Source: Alligator mississippiensis (lineage: Eukaryota > Chordata > Crocodylia > Alligatoridae). From it: a DNA stretch of 64,000 nucleotides. The first letter of the stretch is position 1. The number at the start of each line of letters is the position of its first letter. Shown piece after piece: positions 1-11,334 of the stretch. The translations under genes and the position numbers were made by a program. The DNA lies in contig NC_081829.1 of the NCBI RefSeq assembly GCF_030867095.1, forward strand, positions 67,229,181 to 67,293,180, given 5' to 3'. Below the pieces are notes generated by a model. That model was not told the origin of the DNA and did no database searches. It worked only from the letters and a program-made list of their open reading frames with translations.

Positions 1-77
1 CTGCCTCCTTGGCTCCATAACTCTTGCATTTTGAACTACATACTGCCCACCTTCTTTAACAGGAGAGTTGGGAGTGA

Positions 78-145
78 TCTTTCCTCTAGCCTGGTGACTG
101 GGGCACTTACCTCACAAGTGGAAGGTGTAGGTTTGAATCCCTTCA
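78..145 (+). repeat. tRNA-derived SINE head (fragment)
   Basis: A box-B-like motif (GGTTTGAATCC, 130-140) differs by one base from the tRNA TΨC consensus. A looser box-A-like stretch lies at about 87-103 (TAGCCTGGTGACTGGGG). The spacing suits an internal RNA polymerase III promoter. The sequence between does not fold as a clean cloverleaf, so this is read as the 5' head of a tRNA-derived SINE and not as a working tRNA. No tail was recognised downstream. Confidence 0.5.
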
Positions 146-1314
146 TGCTGAAGAGAAAAGAGAAACCAGTCCAACTTCCCCCCTAATACTAGTCTCTTAA
201 ACAAAAGGTGGGCACCATCATTGTCCTTTTTGTTATACTAAGGTAAGAACTGATGTTTGGAACCAGAATCATGAGTCAAAGCCTAGTCAAGACCCTAGAT
301 CAGAAGCTAGAGTCAGAAAACTGGGAGGCAAGACAGGGTCGAGAGCTGGAGTCAGTGATAAGCCAGGAGCCAAGTGTCATGGAACATGGCAGCAAATACT
401 CTGAACAAATCCCCAGACCAGCCAAGTGGTTTCACGAAGGAGGCATATACTCATGGCTAGCTGGCTGCATTTCACCTCACTAGTCAGCAAAGTGGGACTG
501 CCTGTTACAGATCCTATCACTTTGAGTGAAAGTGCTATGCGTGCTGCACTTTGGATTTTAATGCCACTAATGAGAGTTAGTTCTGCTAACTGAGTATACC
601 TAAAGGTTGGGCCCTTGTGAGGAATTAGGAAGAAGGGTTGGGCCCTTCTGAGGAAGAATTTACATGCCTTCTCAGAGCCAGTCTGGAGAACAACACAGCT
701 TAGGTGGGAGTTAAGCACCTACATGCTCAAACTGAATTATTTCTGATCACTTCTCCCCAGAAGCTTTACATTAGGTACCAAAGAAGTTTTGAAACCACTG
801 TTCTGCTCTTGGAAATTAGGTGCCTAAATGCCTCTCAGGTCCCATATAGGTGCCTCAGAGACCAATCTGGATCTGTCCCTAAGTGTCCAGGCAGAAATAA
901 GTTATAATTACAGAAAAACAGAATATGACTCTCAATCTGGAAAAAAAAAAATTCTCATTACTCACTGCATTTAAAGCAATAGGTTTCAATGAGGCCAGAA
1001 AAAGTAGGAGACCTACTTAAGGTTTTATGTGAAACCTAAGACACTCTAGATCTCATTTGGATTTGACATCTGAATCCAAGTTCTTCTGTGGGATCACCCG
1101 CCACACTGACAGGGGCATGATGTCATTTTACTGGTACAGTATCGCCATGGAACCAAATTCTGAGGTCAAGAGGATTCACTGTCCTATCAAGATGGCTGGG
1201 ATCTGAGTATGACTGAACATGCTCCTGAATGAGTGCATCTGTTATTATATGTTCAATTAGTGTGGCATGATAAACTCTGAAGCAGTTCATGCCAGAGTTA
1301 ATGGCTCCCAGGTA
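146..1314. other. Intergenic DNA, no gene recognised
   Basis: Only short unsupported reading frames occur here. A small direct duplication of a GGTTGGGCCCTT-containing unit occurs at about 604-655. The rest looks like old unique or decayed repeat sequence. Confidence 0.5.
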
Positions 1315-1572
1315 CAGTGTCTACATGTGTGCCTAGGACCACAGCAGTTTGAGCTAGGGCAAAGCAGCGCTGACCTGGCAGCAAGCTTGGGGGGCCAGGG
1401 CCAGGCTCTAGGTTGCGGCATTAGGTGGCAGAGGGGCTGGCTGAAGCACAAGAGTGCCCAAAGAGTAGAGCCATGCGGCTAGGCAGCAAGCAGGGATCTG
1501 GCCCCCTGCTGCCTTGGCTGACCAGGCACAATTTATGCTCAGGTCAGCATTTACACGTGCACTTAGACACTG
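1315..1572. mobile_element. Inverted-repeat (MITE-like) element
   Basis: The left end reads CAGTGTCTACATGTGTGC (from 1315). The right end (1554-1572) is its imperfect reverse complement, giving CAGTGTCTAAGTGCACGTG. No coding capacity is present. The GTGTCTACA-type terminus resembles other non-autonomous elements in this window. No clear target duplication was found, so the ends are provisional. Confidence 0.4.
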
Positions 1573-2739
1573 TTATTTTCACCACCGTAAGATAGTACTG
1601 TCCCCAATAGTACCATTTTAGGGCAGCAAACATTAGTTTGCTGCAATCTAACAGTGTCACATGTATAGACTGTGATGCTTTACACTGCAGCAAATTAGTC
1701 TACTGCACAGTTAAGCACATATATCGATGCACCCAATGCAACCTACACAGTGATTCTGAGTATAACAGGGTGCTTTAGCCGAGCCCCTGTTACTAAGGGA
1801 GAAACTCAGGGCGAAACTAGATCACAGGTGGCTAAGGGGGCTAAGGCACACACAGCAGGAACAGGTAAAGACTTAATGATCTCCTCCAGACATAAAAGGC
1901 AGGATGCAGCATTAGACATTGGCCTTGGGGCACTGGAAGAGAAGAAGAGAGGAAACGGCTATCAGCAGACTTACCTGAGGATCAGAGGACGCTGCAGACG
2001 AGACTGCGATGAAGGCAACCCCTTATCTGGTGAGATGTGAAAAGCGAGGGGAACACCCACCTCCAGGATGTGTGACAGGAGATTTGGCTGGCAGAACCCC
2101 AGGGAGGAGGGAACCACAGGACCCAATAGCTCCTTTCCCTGAGACAGGCAAGAGGCAGCTGAAGCAGTGGTGCAGGGCTACACTCTAGGAGGAACAGTAG
2201 GATCCCTTCTGGGAAGGAGGGACCAGTGACCGGCTGCCCAGATCTCTGAGGAGAGCATGACCCCAGGGAACTAACCCCTAAGAGATGGCCAGCTCGGCCA
2301 GAGCTAAAGAGAGTCCTCACAGCCAGCAGCAGAGCAGCTCAGAAGCTGCAATTAACTCAATCAGTGAGTTCATTGCCTCCAGCTAATGAGCCAATTAGCA
2401 TGGATACACTTTTTGTTTCTATGTTAAAATAAAGCAACGCTGATAAAGCATCTCAGTGGGTGGTCTTGCTTACCTTATCTCTCCCCTCAGGGTTTAACAT
2501 CACTTCATTTTTTCATCTCCTTAGTCGTAGCAGGTGAGTACTGAGGAAGGAGGGGGTGGACAGCAGGCACACTCCCACACTGAGTAATCAAAAGTTTATT
2601 GTTTCTACTAAGTTTACTTTGGAAGACGTTGGAATGACAAATGGTATAATTTGTCACCATTCAGAAATTTCAACACCGTAATTGTCTGACTAACATGACA
2701 TTTTACTTTCTGGAAGCCAAATACTTGACGTTTTACTTC
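1573..2739. other. Intergenic DNA, possible LTR remnant
   Basis: No gene was recognised. A polyadenylation signal AATAAA lies at 2428-2433, after purine-rich sequence of the kind seen in LTRs (about 1760-2540). Neither TG/CA ends nor a target duplication were found, so LTR status is only a suggestion. Confidence 0.3.
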
Positions 2740-3340
2740 CAGCAGCCGGACTCCATTTCCCAGCAGGTCCTGCCTGCATGGCTGGGGCCAGTCTTCATGG
2801 AGACCCCAACCACAGCTGCGCTGCAAAAGCTCAAGGTTGGGGTTGCCAGAGAGACCAGTCTCAGCCACACTGGCAGGGCATATGGCAGAGCAGGGCAGGG
2901 GACTGCTCTGGAGCCATTGGGATCTTGCAATGGGGGCAGCTTGCTCCAAAGCCAGGGCAGAGCCAGGATCTATAGCTTGCATGCTCCAGGCAGGGGCATG
3001 CAGGCAGGGATCGCAGCTCTGCCCCTGCTCCACACCGAGCTGTCAATACTGCAAAGAACAGGGACAGAGCCATGATCCCCTGCCTGCACAACCCTGCATG
3101 CAAGCTACAGATCACAGCTCTGCCCTGGCTCCAGAGCAAGCTGCCCCCATCACAAGATCCCATCCCAGTGGCTCCAAAGCAGTCCCTCTGCCCTGCTCTG
3201 CTGCACACCCTGCCAGCACAACTGGGGCTGATCTCCATGACAACCCCAGCCTTGATTTTTTTTCATGTACAGCTGTGGCTGTCTTGGAGACTAGCCCCAG
3301 CCATGCACAGGGGCGACTGGGAAATGGAGTCCACTGCCAA
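2740..3340. repeat. Long inverted repeat (fold-back), arms ~290 bp
   Basis: The two halves are reverse complements about a centre near 3040. GGACTCCATTTCCCA at 2748-2762 pairs with TGGGAAATGGAGTCC at 3318-3332. ATGGGGGCAGCTTGCT at 2929 pairs with AGCAAGCTGCCCCCAT ending at 3151. GCAGGCAGGGATC just left of the centre pairs with GATCCCCTGCCTGC just right of it. All pairs share the same symmetry centre, so the arms are collinear. Identity is high but imperfect, with small indels. The loop is about 20 nt. The block is GC-rich and its open frames on both strands follow from composition. It could be a fold-back transposon or a local inverted duplication. Confidence 0.8.
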
Positions 3341-4065
3341 GCAGATCCAGCCCATGGGCTAGACTTTGTCCATCCCTGATCTATACTTACCTTTTGCATA
3401 GAAAACCTCAAAATACAAACAGAAAACATAATTATATTTCCATGCCAGATATATCATTAGAGAATATATTTCATAAACCAAAGAAGCTACCACAATAAGA
3501 GCCTGTTAAAGTGCTAACTTTATTGGACCAAGATTATAGTATTAATCAAATCACTATTGTTTCATGATAATTACACACATATGTATAGTCCATCTGTGTG
3601 TGTGTGGGGGGGGGGTGTCCATGTAATGCTCTGTCAGTCCGAGCAAGGTGGGGAGGGGTGGTGTGGGGCCAGACATGGTGGGGGGGTGGGTGACACAGGG
3701 CCAGATGTAGAATGGCAGCAGTGCAGGGTGATGGGTGGTGGCAGTGGATGCTGTGTGCAAGCTTCCCCCCCTCCCCCACATCTGGTGGTCTCAGCAGCAC
3801 CTGTGCATCCTGCAAAGAGGTGCCGCTGCCTCCCCCTCCCCCCTGACCAGTCCCAGAAACTGAAGGGGGTAGGTCCCTCACAGTCAATCTCACTGTCAGG
3901 GGGAGGTTCCCCTGCAGCCATTTTTGCTGCCCAGGGGAGGGGGGTCTGTGGCGGAGCACCTTTGAGGGTGCTCACCACTTGGGGGCTCCCACAGGCTCCT
4001 GTGGGAGCCTGCTTTGGAGCAGCAGCAGGGGAAACCTCCTATGTACCATTTAAACGGGGAAGGTG
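3341..4065. other. G/T-rich low-complexity region with hairpin
   Basis: The region contains runs of G (about 3605-3695) and C-rich stretches near 3765-3845. A 12-bp-arm palindrome occurs at 3984-4009 (GGCTCCCACAGG, 2-nt centre, CCTGTGGGAGCC). A TTTATTGGACCAA motif at about 3519-3531 recurs near 38088. No credible gene was seen; the 180-codon frame here is compositional. Confidence 0.4.
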
Positions 4066-5406
4066 TGTGGCAGGGCGCTGTTGTTGCCTGCCACTTTAAG
4101 ACCAAAGCTAAGCAGCCAGCAGGTGCTTGATTAAGGCAGCCATTTTAGATCTCTGGCTGCCTATATAAAGAGCTCAGTTCCCTACTGGCTGGGAAGGCAA
4201 TAACATTGTCTGGCTGTGAGGCTTCATGTATCATCCTGGAAGTAAGGGAGCTGTAGGGGATGGTAGGAGGCTCTTGATCCTGAGCATGACCTAAAATTGC
4301 ACATTGCTGGGAGTGGGTGGCCTGGTGGGGCTCAGTGGCATGGGAGCCCTCAGGAAATGCCAGGCAGGTGAAAGGAAGTTAGGGGTGCCTTAACCCTAGC
4401 CCTCACCTTTGGGTGGGTTGTGTGACACCGGAGGCTGTTGGGGCCAGGCAAGGCTGCGGCCACCTGAGCCCTGTGGGGGTGGGTGCAAGCCCTGAGGAGA
4501 AGAGTGGGGGCCAGGCATAGCTGCAGCCACCTGAGCCCACTGGGGAGGAAAGCCCCATGGCCCCAAGTGAAGCAGGTGGTGTGGAGCCCCAGTGAAGGGG
4601 GCATAGACGAGTAGCCCCAAGAGAGGGGGCAGTGTGGAACCCTGAGTGAAGGGGGCAGAGATGAGTAGCCCTGAGTGGAGGGGGCAGTGTGGACCCCTGA
4701 CTGAGGGGAGTAGGCCCAGGTAGGTCTTTGGATGCCTGAAGCTGAAGTTTGGGCCAGAAGCCGAGTAAAGGGGGCTCAGCCCAAGAGAGAGAGGGGCGAG
4801 TCCTGACCCCGGTAAGTCCTCCATTGCTGGGAGGCCAAGTGTGGGTCAAAAGTAACATCTTAAGTAGGACCACAACCTGCTGCTCCAGAGGGGGAGTGAG
4901 AGTCCCCTGTGAGACCCTGGAGCACAAGTTGTGGTGTGAAGTACCCCAGCTCCCACATCCAGGAAGGTGGACCTGAGAGAGAGTGTGGCACTAGTGAGAG
5001 AGGCTAGAGGTAGAGTACCCCCTTGACTGGACAATGCTGGGGCCAAGACCAGGAAGGTCAAAAGGGCCAGGGGCCCACCACAAGTGATGCTCAGAGCAGG
5101 GGGCCTGGGGTCCCACCTGGCCTTGAAGGTGAGGTCAGGGCCTGCACGCCCAAGAGGGGAGATAGCTACAGGGAGCTTGGCAGCCTGAATGATGGAAGAG
5201 TAGACCGCCTGAGTGGAGGTCCTGATAGGAGGATTCTGGACCCCAGTGTGGGGCTGGGGTAACTAACAGCTGGATGCCATCTGTGAGGCATGGGCTGCAA
5301 TGTAGGGGAGGTTTGGAACCACAGATAATGCCCCCTGGCATCGGGACATAAAATGGGTAGCCTCCCACTTAATTAACATCCTAATTAATAAGAACAAGGC
5401 ATGGCA
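4066..5406 (+). mobile_element. LTR family D, copy 1 (probable solo LTR)
   Basis: It starts TGTGGCAGGGCGC and is collinear with the copies at 7334 and 61429. A TATA box (TATATAAAG) sits at about 4161-4169. A CATAAAATGG block near 5348, matching AATAAAATGG in copy 2, marks the polyadenylation region. GGTG occurs immediately before the start (4062-4065) and after the proposed end (5407-5410), which may be a 4-bp target duplication, but the 3' end is uncertain. Inside, a GGGGGCAG-containing unit is tandemly repeated (about 4589-4708), one cause of the length difference between copies. No retroviral coding sequence is present. Confidence 0.55.
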
Positions 5407-5620
5407 GGTGAGTTAGGTGGGAGGCGTGCCCAAAGGAAAGTGGGGAACCTAGCATTGTGGCTAGGCATGGACCCCCACTTTGCCGCAGGGTCCCCCACGA
5501 CCGATCCTGCTAACCGAGGCAGGGGTCCCCTTGCGGCCAACCCGCAATGGCCAATAGCTGCAGCCACTTCCGGAAGTGGCTGCAGCTGCTTCTTGGAAGA
5601 ATTCATCCATCATTCTTGAT
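5407..5620. repeat. GC-rich segment with perfect 32-bp palindrome
   Basis: At 5556-5587 the sequence is a spacerless perfect palindrome. AGCTGCAGCCACTTCC is followed directly by its reverse complement. The centre ACTTCCGGAAGT holds two back-to-back ETS-type GGAA cores. The surrounding 200 bp is GC-rich and probably repeat-derived. No gene was seen. Confidence 0.7.
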
Positions 5621-6310
5621 GGGCAATTCACTAGTATTTACATAAGAGACTTACGACACTGAGAAATAGTTTGGTGTGGGTCAAAGAAAATGATGTAATG
5701 TAGTAGACGTACTGCTGTCCAGTCACTTTCCTATTGGAAACTGAGAAATGAGGGTTATGTGCTGAAAGCACATTAAATTAAGGCCCAAGCTAACTCCCAT
5801 TAAAGTCAGTAGTAGAAACACTTCCATTGAATTTAGTACAAGTTGTGGCAAACTCTCAATTAGAAATAAATACATTATGAGTACTAGACTCCTCTCTATG
5901 CAGAAATTAATTCATGATTTACCATCCACACTAGAAAGAAAAAACAAAGCAAATCAAAACAATCCTTTCTAATGTAAGGGTTGCTTCTGTTGTTTTATTT
6001 CTGTCTGACCTTGTAGGTCTTTCATTTTTCCCATTTAATTTTAGAAATAATAGTGAATAAATCATTTAAACATGACTAAATAAATCTGAAATAATAGATT
6101 GTTTATGTCATACAATCTAGCTAAATTAATTCTGCTCTCTGTTTTTAATTATTCCTAAAAATCCCATAGATTAATACAACATGGGAATGACACTTCCATA
6201 TCAGGAATGCTCTTGGACCAGGGTTGAAATGAAACTTCTATCAGCCATTTCTTCTACAGCCATTGCCACTGAATAGAGATCACCAGTATAAAGGGTGGTT
6301 TGTACACATC
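5621..6310. other. AT-rich intergenic DNA, nothing recognised
   Basis: No coding potential or clear repeat boundary. A CCCATTAAAGTCAGT motif near 5798 resembles decayed interspersed repeat sequence. Confidence 0.5.
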
Positions 6311-6563
6311 GGCCACATCTACACAAGACACTGGGTATGCAGTCATTACTGCACAGTCATTTAGTACTTGTATAAACAAGAACTACATTACTGTGCAGTA
6401 ACCTGGGTTACTGCACAGTAGCACTGATGAACACCTTTGTGACACTACTGTGCAGTAGGCTAATACTACTGTGAGTAGCATTACATCACAGTTTTTGCCA
6501 CACGATACTATTGCACAGTACTATTGGGCTACTGTGCAGTTAGTGTCTTGTGTAGGCGTGGCC
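6311..6563. mobile_element. MITE-like element with 22-bp TIRs
   Basis: It starts GGCCACATCTACACAAGACA and ends with the reverse complement of GGCCACGCCTACACAAGACA. One internal mismatch class separates the two ends. ATC flanks both sides (6308-6310 and 6564-6566), a possible 3-bp target duplication. The interior is made of repeated TACTGCACAGTA-type palindromic motifs and has no coding capacity. A related but diverged copy lies at 53841-54053. Confidence 0.75.
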
Positions 6564-6566
6564 ATC

Positions 6567-7333
6567 AAGTACACTCCATGCCTCAGTTGCATGCTCTTAC
6601 TTCACACGCATAATTTAACTTAAACCTCCCCCCACAGAGATATTCCTCAAGTAATTAATCAGCTGCTTCCATTATTCTGCCATGAATTAATCAACCTCCT
6701 CGTAAACTCCAGTACCAGTTAAACCCCACAAATTTCTCCTCAAATTTTAATGCTGCCTCCTCCTCCCATTTTCATTGCTTTCTCCAGTTCTGTGCATGAC
6801 TTCTGCTTTTTCCACAGGCATTCTGTTTCCTCACTCCTTTTTGGTTCTGAGAGATGGTCAGAAAGGGCAGAAAGTGTGATGGTTCCTGCACCTGTCAAGA
6901 TCTAAGTCTAGGAAGTAGTCAGTACTGGAAAATGAAGAAGAGCTGCAGAGCCCAGTTGGAGCATAATAAAATTACCACTTTAAGATGTGAAATAACTGTC
7001 TTATGTAGTAAAGCTACTATGTAGAACAGTTTGTGTGTCTCCACCACAAACAATTACACCCCTTACCTCAATGCAAACTGACTTCCATGACACAGACATG
7101 GTACTGTAATGGCTCTACCTGTAAGCAGCTAGTTCAGGAGTGCTGGTCACATATCCATGTCTTATGGAGTAAGTTTACAACAGAGTACAATCCAAGGTAT
7201 ATTCCCCTGTAGTAACCACATTATGTGTCCCCATCCTTACTGGGACTGCATGAAATGGTTGGGTGGAAACAGTTATAATTTCTGTTTCCATGATCTTCAA
7301 ATGTGATTGATGAATAAAATGCCAAGAGACCTA
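6567..7333. other. Intergenic DNA, nothing recognised
   Basis: Moderately AT-rich. No open frame, repeat terminus or RNA gene could be supported. Confidence 0.5.
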
Positions 7334-8389
7334 TGTGGCAGGGCACCTTTGGTGCCCACCACTTTCACGGGCTTGAGCAGGCTGTGGAGCAGTCACAAGT
7401 GCGGTTAGGCCCAATTAGGTGGTCACATGACTATAAGAGGGCTCCCAGACTGGAGGAGGGCTGGGCAGCCTCAGAAGCTGAGCCAGCGGTTATACCTAGA
7501 GAGCCAGAAGAGCAACGTTGCTCAGCCTGCAGACTGCTGCTCCTGGAACATCTGGAGGTCAGGGTAGGAACTATGGGGATGGAGGATGTTCCTGGTCCTG
7601 AGGCATGACCTGAAACTACACCCTCCTGGGGTTGGATGGTGTGGTGGGGCTGCTTGTGGCAAGGCAATCTCCAGGAAATGCCACACCTGTGCCTCCCCAG
7701 TGAAAGGTGAGGATTGGTTGCTGGAAAGCCTCAGTCCCGGCTGCCTTGCAGGTGACACTGTGGAGAGAAAAGGCTAAAGGAGCACACCCTGAGAGAAAAG
7801 CACAGGACCCAGGCCCACTGAGTGATGCCTGAGGCAGGATCCGGGCCCACTAAGTGGGGTCTGTGACAGGGCCAAGGTCCACTAAAGAGGGACCTGAGGC
7901 CCAAGGGGCATAAGGCCTAGGAGCCCAGTGAAGGGGCAGAGTAAAAGCCAGAGGCTGTGTAGAGTGGGTCCTTGGGGGCCTGAAGGACTGTGAGTAGGCC
8001 AGCCAAAGTAGTGGCAGCCAGAGGCTGCAAAGAGTAGGGTCCTTGGGGGCCTGAAGGACTGCTTGTAGGCCGACTGGAGTGGGCATGTGGCCAAGGTCTG
8101 TCTGAGGATGCCTGAGTCCAGGTTTGGGCCAGAGGACAAGTGCAGCCCAGCTAAGGGGCCAGAGGAGTAATAATGAATCTGGTTGCCATCTGAGAAGCAT
8201 GAGACACAGTGTAAGGGGAGGTTTGAGCCATGTATTTGGCCCTTGGCATCAGGGCAATAAAATGGACAGCCTCCCTCATTTTCCATCTATTCTGATACAT
8301 CAAACTGTGGCAGGCAAGTCAGGGCAGACTGCCCTACACAGGAGGGTGTGCTGATGTTGTAACTGGCCTCAAGATGGGCCCCTGTCACA
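7334..8389 (+). mobile_element. LTR family D, copy 2
   Basis: It starts TGTGGCAGGGCACCTTTGG, as copy 3 does, and ends CCCTGTCACA, giving TGT...ACA termini. A TATA-like CTATAAGAG lies near 7430. The polyadenylation signal AATAAA is at about 8257-8262, in a block shared with copy 1. The flanking bases show no convincing target duplication, so the ends are taken from alignment with copy 3. It is non-coding; the 116- and 134-codon frames inside are compositional. Confidence 0.55.
7946..8071. repeat. Tandem duplication inside LTR D copy 2
   Basis: Two ~70-bp units, each containing AGCCAGAGGCTG and CTTGGGGGCCTGAAGGACTG, lie head to tail starting at 7946 and 8016. The duplication is private to this copy and shows local length change within the family. 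Confidence 0.8.
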
Positions 8390-11334
8390 GTTCAGCTACC
8401 AGATGAGTTTGTAAATGGGTTTAAGTGAAAACCTACAGGAACAACTCAGCCCAGGCAAGTGACCCAGTTAGGGTGGACCACATGGCTACTCTTTGGCTAT
8501 GAGTAATAGGTAGACTGACCCAAGGAAAACATCTGAGGCCTAGAAAGGGATCTCTTGAGAAAAGAGAAAAGGGGCATGATGACATCCACAGCAAGCTGAC
8601 TCATATTTATATGGAAATAAAGTCCTTAAACAGCAGCCTGAAACTTGACCTTAAGGAATTCAGTAAGTAACTCATCCTCTTCATGGAGGGGGATGATAAA
8701 GCCAGCAGTGGATCCAGGAAGAGTGCAGTGGTGCAGTCATACCCTGCTTTTATTCCTAGTCCACCCGAAATTAAAATAAACTGCCAGCAGTGGCAGCAGC
8801 ATTTCTAGTCAGGCAGCAATGATGGAGTCACTTGATGCCAAGGCTCATTATAATCTACCTGATTTCTTCTAAACACTTAATTCCACATATGTTAACAACT
8901 TCTCTCCTTTTTTAGTAGTCTTAATGTTCCATACTCAAGCTACTCTTTCTTCTGCAATTCTGCTGTCTGTTAGCTACTCCTGATATTATGGTTCCTATGC
9001 CACAACCTAAAGACTATGTTTAACTCAATCTAAAAATATTAATTCAGGTCCAGGAACATTAACTCAAACGAGCATTAACTTAGGTGTGGACATAATTTTC
9101 AGTGAAGCCTTGGGTGCACTGTCAAGATGCTCAAGAAGGATTTTCTTTAATGAAAGAGATGCACATTTAATTCTCATGATTATAGGACTAAAGAACCAAT
9201 ATCTTTTTATTATTTTTGCCTAGCTTGTTGTGCTTTTAATACATAATGTATGCTATAGCAAATTACTGAGCATTCAAATAAAGTTATAGTTCTTTTTGCT
9301 TGGGTCTTAAACTGAACAACAGACCTAGGAACCTAGAATATTAGTAAAGCTTCTAGTATCTTTTTTTACCTGGAGAAAAATGTGTGTTGTGTTTATATAT
9401 GATGGTAATATGAGGAATATGACCTCATCTGCAGCCCCCTTTTCAAAATCCTAGATCCACCCATGGACAGAACTAGGTCATCTGGGGCATACAACATGCA
9501 TACTGGTGAAGTGACCCTTCAAACAACAATAAAAATGCCCTTCTCTGTTCCACTGACAGATGGCAGAAGGTAGACGTCAATGTCTGGACAACCCAGGGAT
9601 GGAAGGATACAGCTACTGCCCCACACACATCCAGCTTCAAGTGGTAAAATGACAGATAATCAATGCAAATGAAATCCCTTTTTTGCACCATTTAGGAAAA
9701 ATGAAGAAATGCAACACCAGAGGAGGTAATGGTATGAGGCCTGACTCCTAATCAGAAAGAAACTGGGAAGAGGGGAGACGTGTAGAGAGATCTGTGCAAT
9801 CGTGATGTAACCATGCTAATTTTAGTTGAATGCATTATGTGGAGACAGGAAGGAAAAAAAACCTATTTTGATTTGGTTTGAGAGATGGTTTCACAACCTC
9901 ATCTACTGCTACCATGCTCTCTTTCAAAATGCGGATCCAAACTTGACCTTTAGGGAAATGGTAAATGAAACTAAATGTCTGCTATCAAGTTTGTGTCATA
10001 CTTTGACAAAAGAGAGATACATTTTGAAACCTTCTGAGGGCCATGAGATTTTGTTACTTTCAGGGCTATCACTTGCCATAAGTGAGACAACAAAAGTATT
10101 ATTCTAGACCTTTTCTAAAAGCTGAGGTAGTTCCCATTTTGAAAGCCTGGGGTTTTTTTATTCGCACAAAAACTTAAGCAGTTACAAATAGTGAGCAGCT
10201 TTATAAGAATCCATGACCTGTCTGTAGATTATTTAAGATCAGGGAAAGAAAGAGATTCCTGTTCTATGAATTTTTAAATCATCCATTCAGGGCAGAGAAC
10301 ATCAATCATTCAGTTTAAGAGAATGACTAAATAGCATGAAAAGTGACTTAGGAAAACTCGCTGCAATTGATTCAACAAAAAACTCTTGGGTGTTGAACTC
10401 CTAACTTCCATCTGTGCCTTTGAAAATCTCCCCATGAAATTTGTTCACAAAACCTCTGCGTAAAAAATAGGCGAAAATTCTTAACTATTGAAGATTCTTC
10501 TAAGTGGCTATGAACTGGCCCCTTGAAATAATCCATTGAGCCTTTATTACAGCTGCACATGACTTCACATGAGCTGGCTGAGATACTACAGCTTGACAAC
10601 TCGTAAATTCTCAGAAAAACACACATTCTGAGTCTAATGCATATTGTGCTTGGTGCTAGGGCAAGGTGCATCCTGGCAAAGGCATAACTGAGGAGACAGT
10701 AAACTTTCATTCAAACCTGATTAGCCAAAACCATCTCCCGAGGATCAGAAATTATAGTTATGCACCTCTGACCCAGTAACAGAAAATGATAAAGTGAAGA
10801 TCACTAGGGACCTCACATTGAAAGTGGAAATACTGAAGTCGGGGGGGGGGGGGGGGGGGGGGGAATCAGACAATTCAGAACAATTCAGAAATCTTAAGAT
10901 CAAAACCCACCATCATAGGCAGTGCTTCTCTATGGGCTATACATTGGGCAGAGAAAGAAGAGATTATCTCCAATACCAAACCACAACAATGGAATTAGGA
11001 AAAAAGATAGAGAGGAAAGGCTTAAGTGGTGCTAATTTTTTTCTAGGAAATTTTTTTCCAGGACATTTTCCAGGAATTTTTTTCTGGACATTTCCATCAG
11101 CATCCAAATGTTGCAAAATACTGTTTTTTTAAAGCAACCTCTCACGTCATAATAGTGTTTTGACTTGGCTGGTTCCACGCTCAAGAGGACAGCATGTCAA
11201 CTCCTGGGTAGGGTCAGTGCCTCTGATCAAGCATGCCCCATAGAGCGAAGCACTTGAGTTATCACACCTGCTCCTGTTGCCTGGCTAATGCAACTGCCCC
11301 AGATTTCTGCAACCAGATTGGCTGCTGAAAATGC
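8390..11334. other. Intergenic DNA, no gene recognised
   Basis: Mostly AT-rich, non-repetitive-looking sequence. The longest frames (93 codons at 9826-10107 plus, 112 codons at 10372-10710 minus) match no family I know and have no splice or promoter context. A homopolymer G tract lies at 10841-10863. Confidence 0.5.
10841..10863. repeat. Poly-G tract (23 nt)
   Basis: An uninterrupted run of G. It could form a G-quadruplex, and its exact length in an assembly is unreliable. Confidence 0.9.

Noticed and set aside
78..145. Functional tRNA gene
   Set aside because: Only box-A/box-B-like motifs are present; no acceptor stem or cloverleaf could be drawn.
3557..4099. 180-codon plus-strand frame
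   Set aside because: It sits in G/C low-complexity DNA at the start of an LTR, with competing frames on the other strand.
9826..10107. 93-codon frame as a small gene
   Set aside because: No recognisable motif, no promoter or splice context, and this length is expected by chance in 64 kb.
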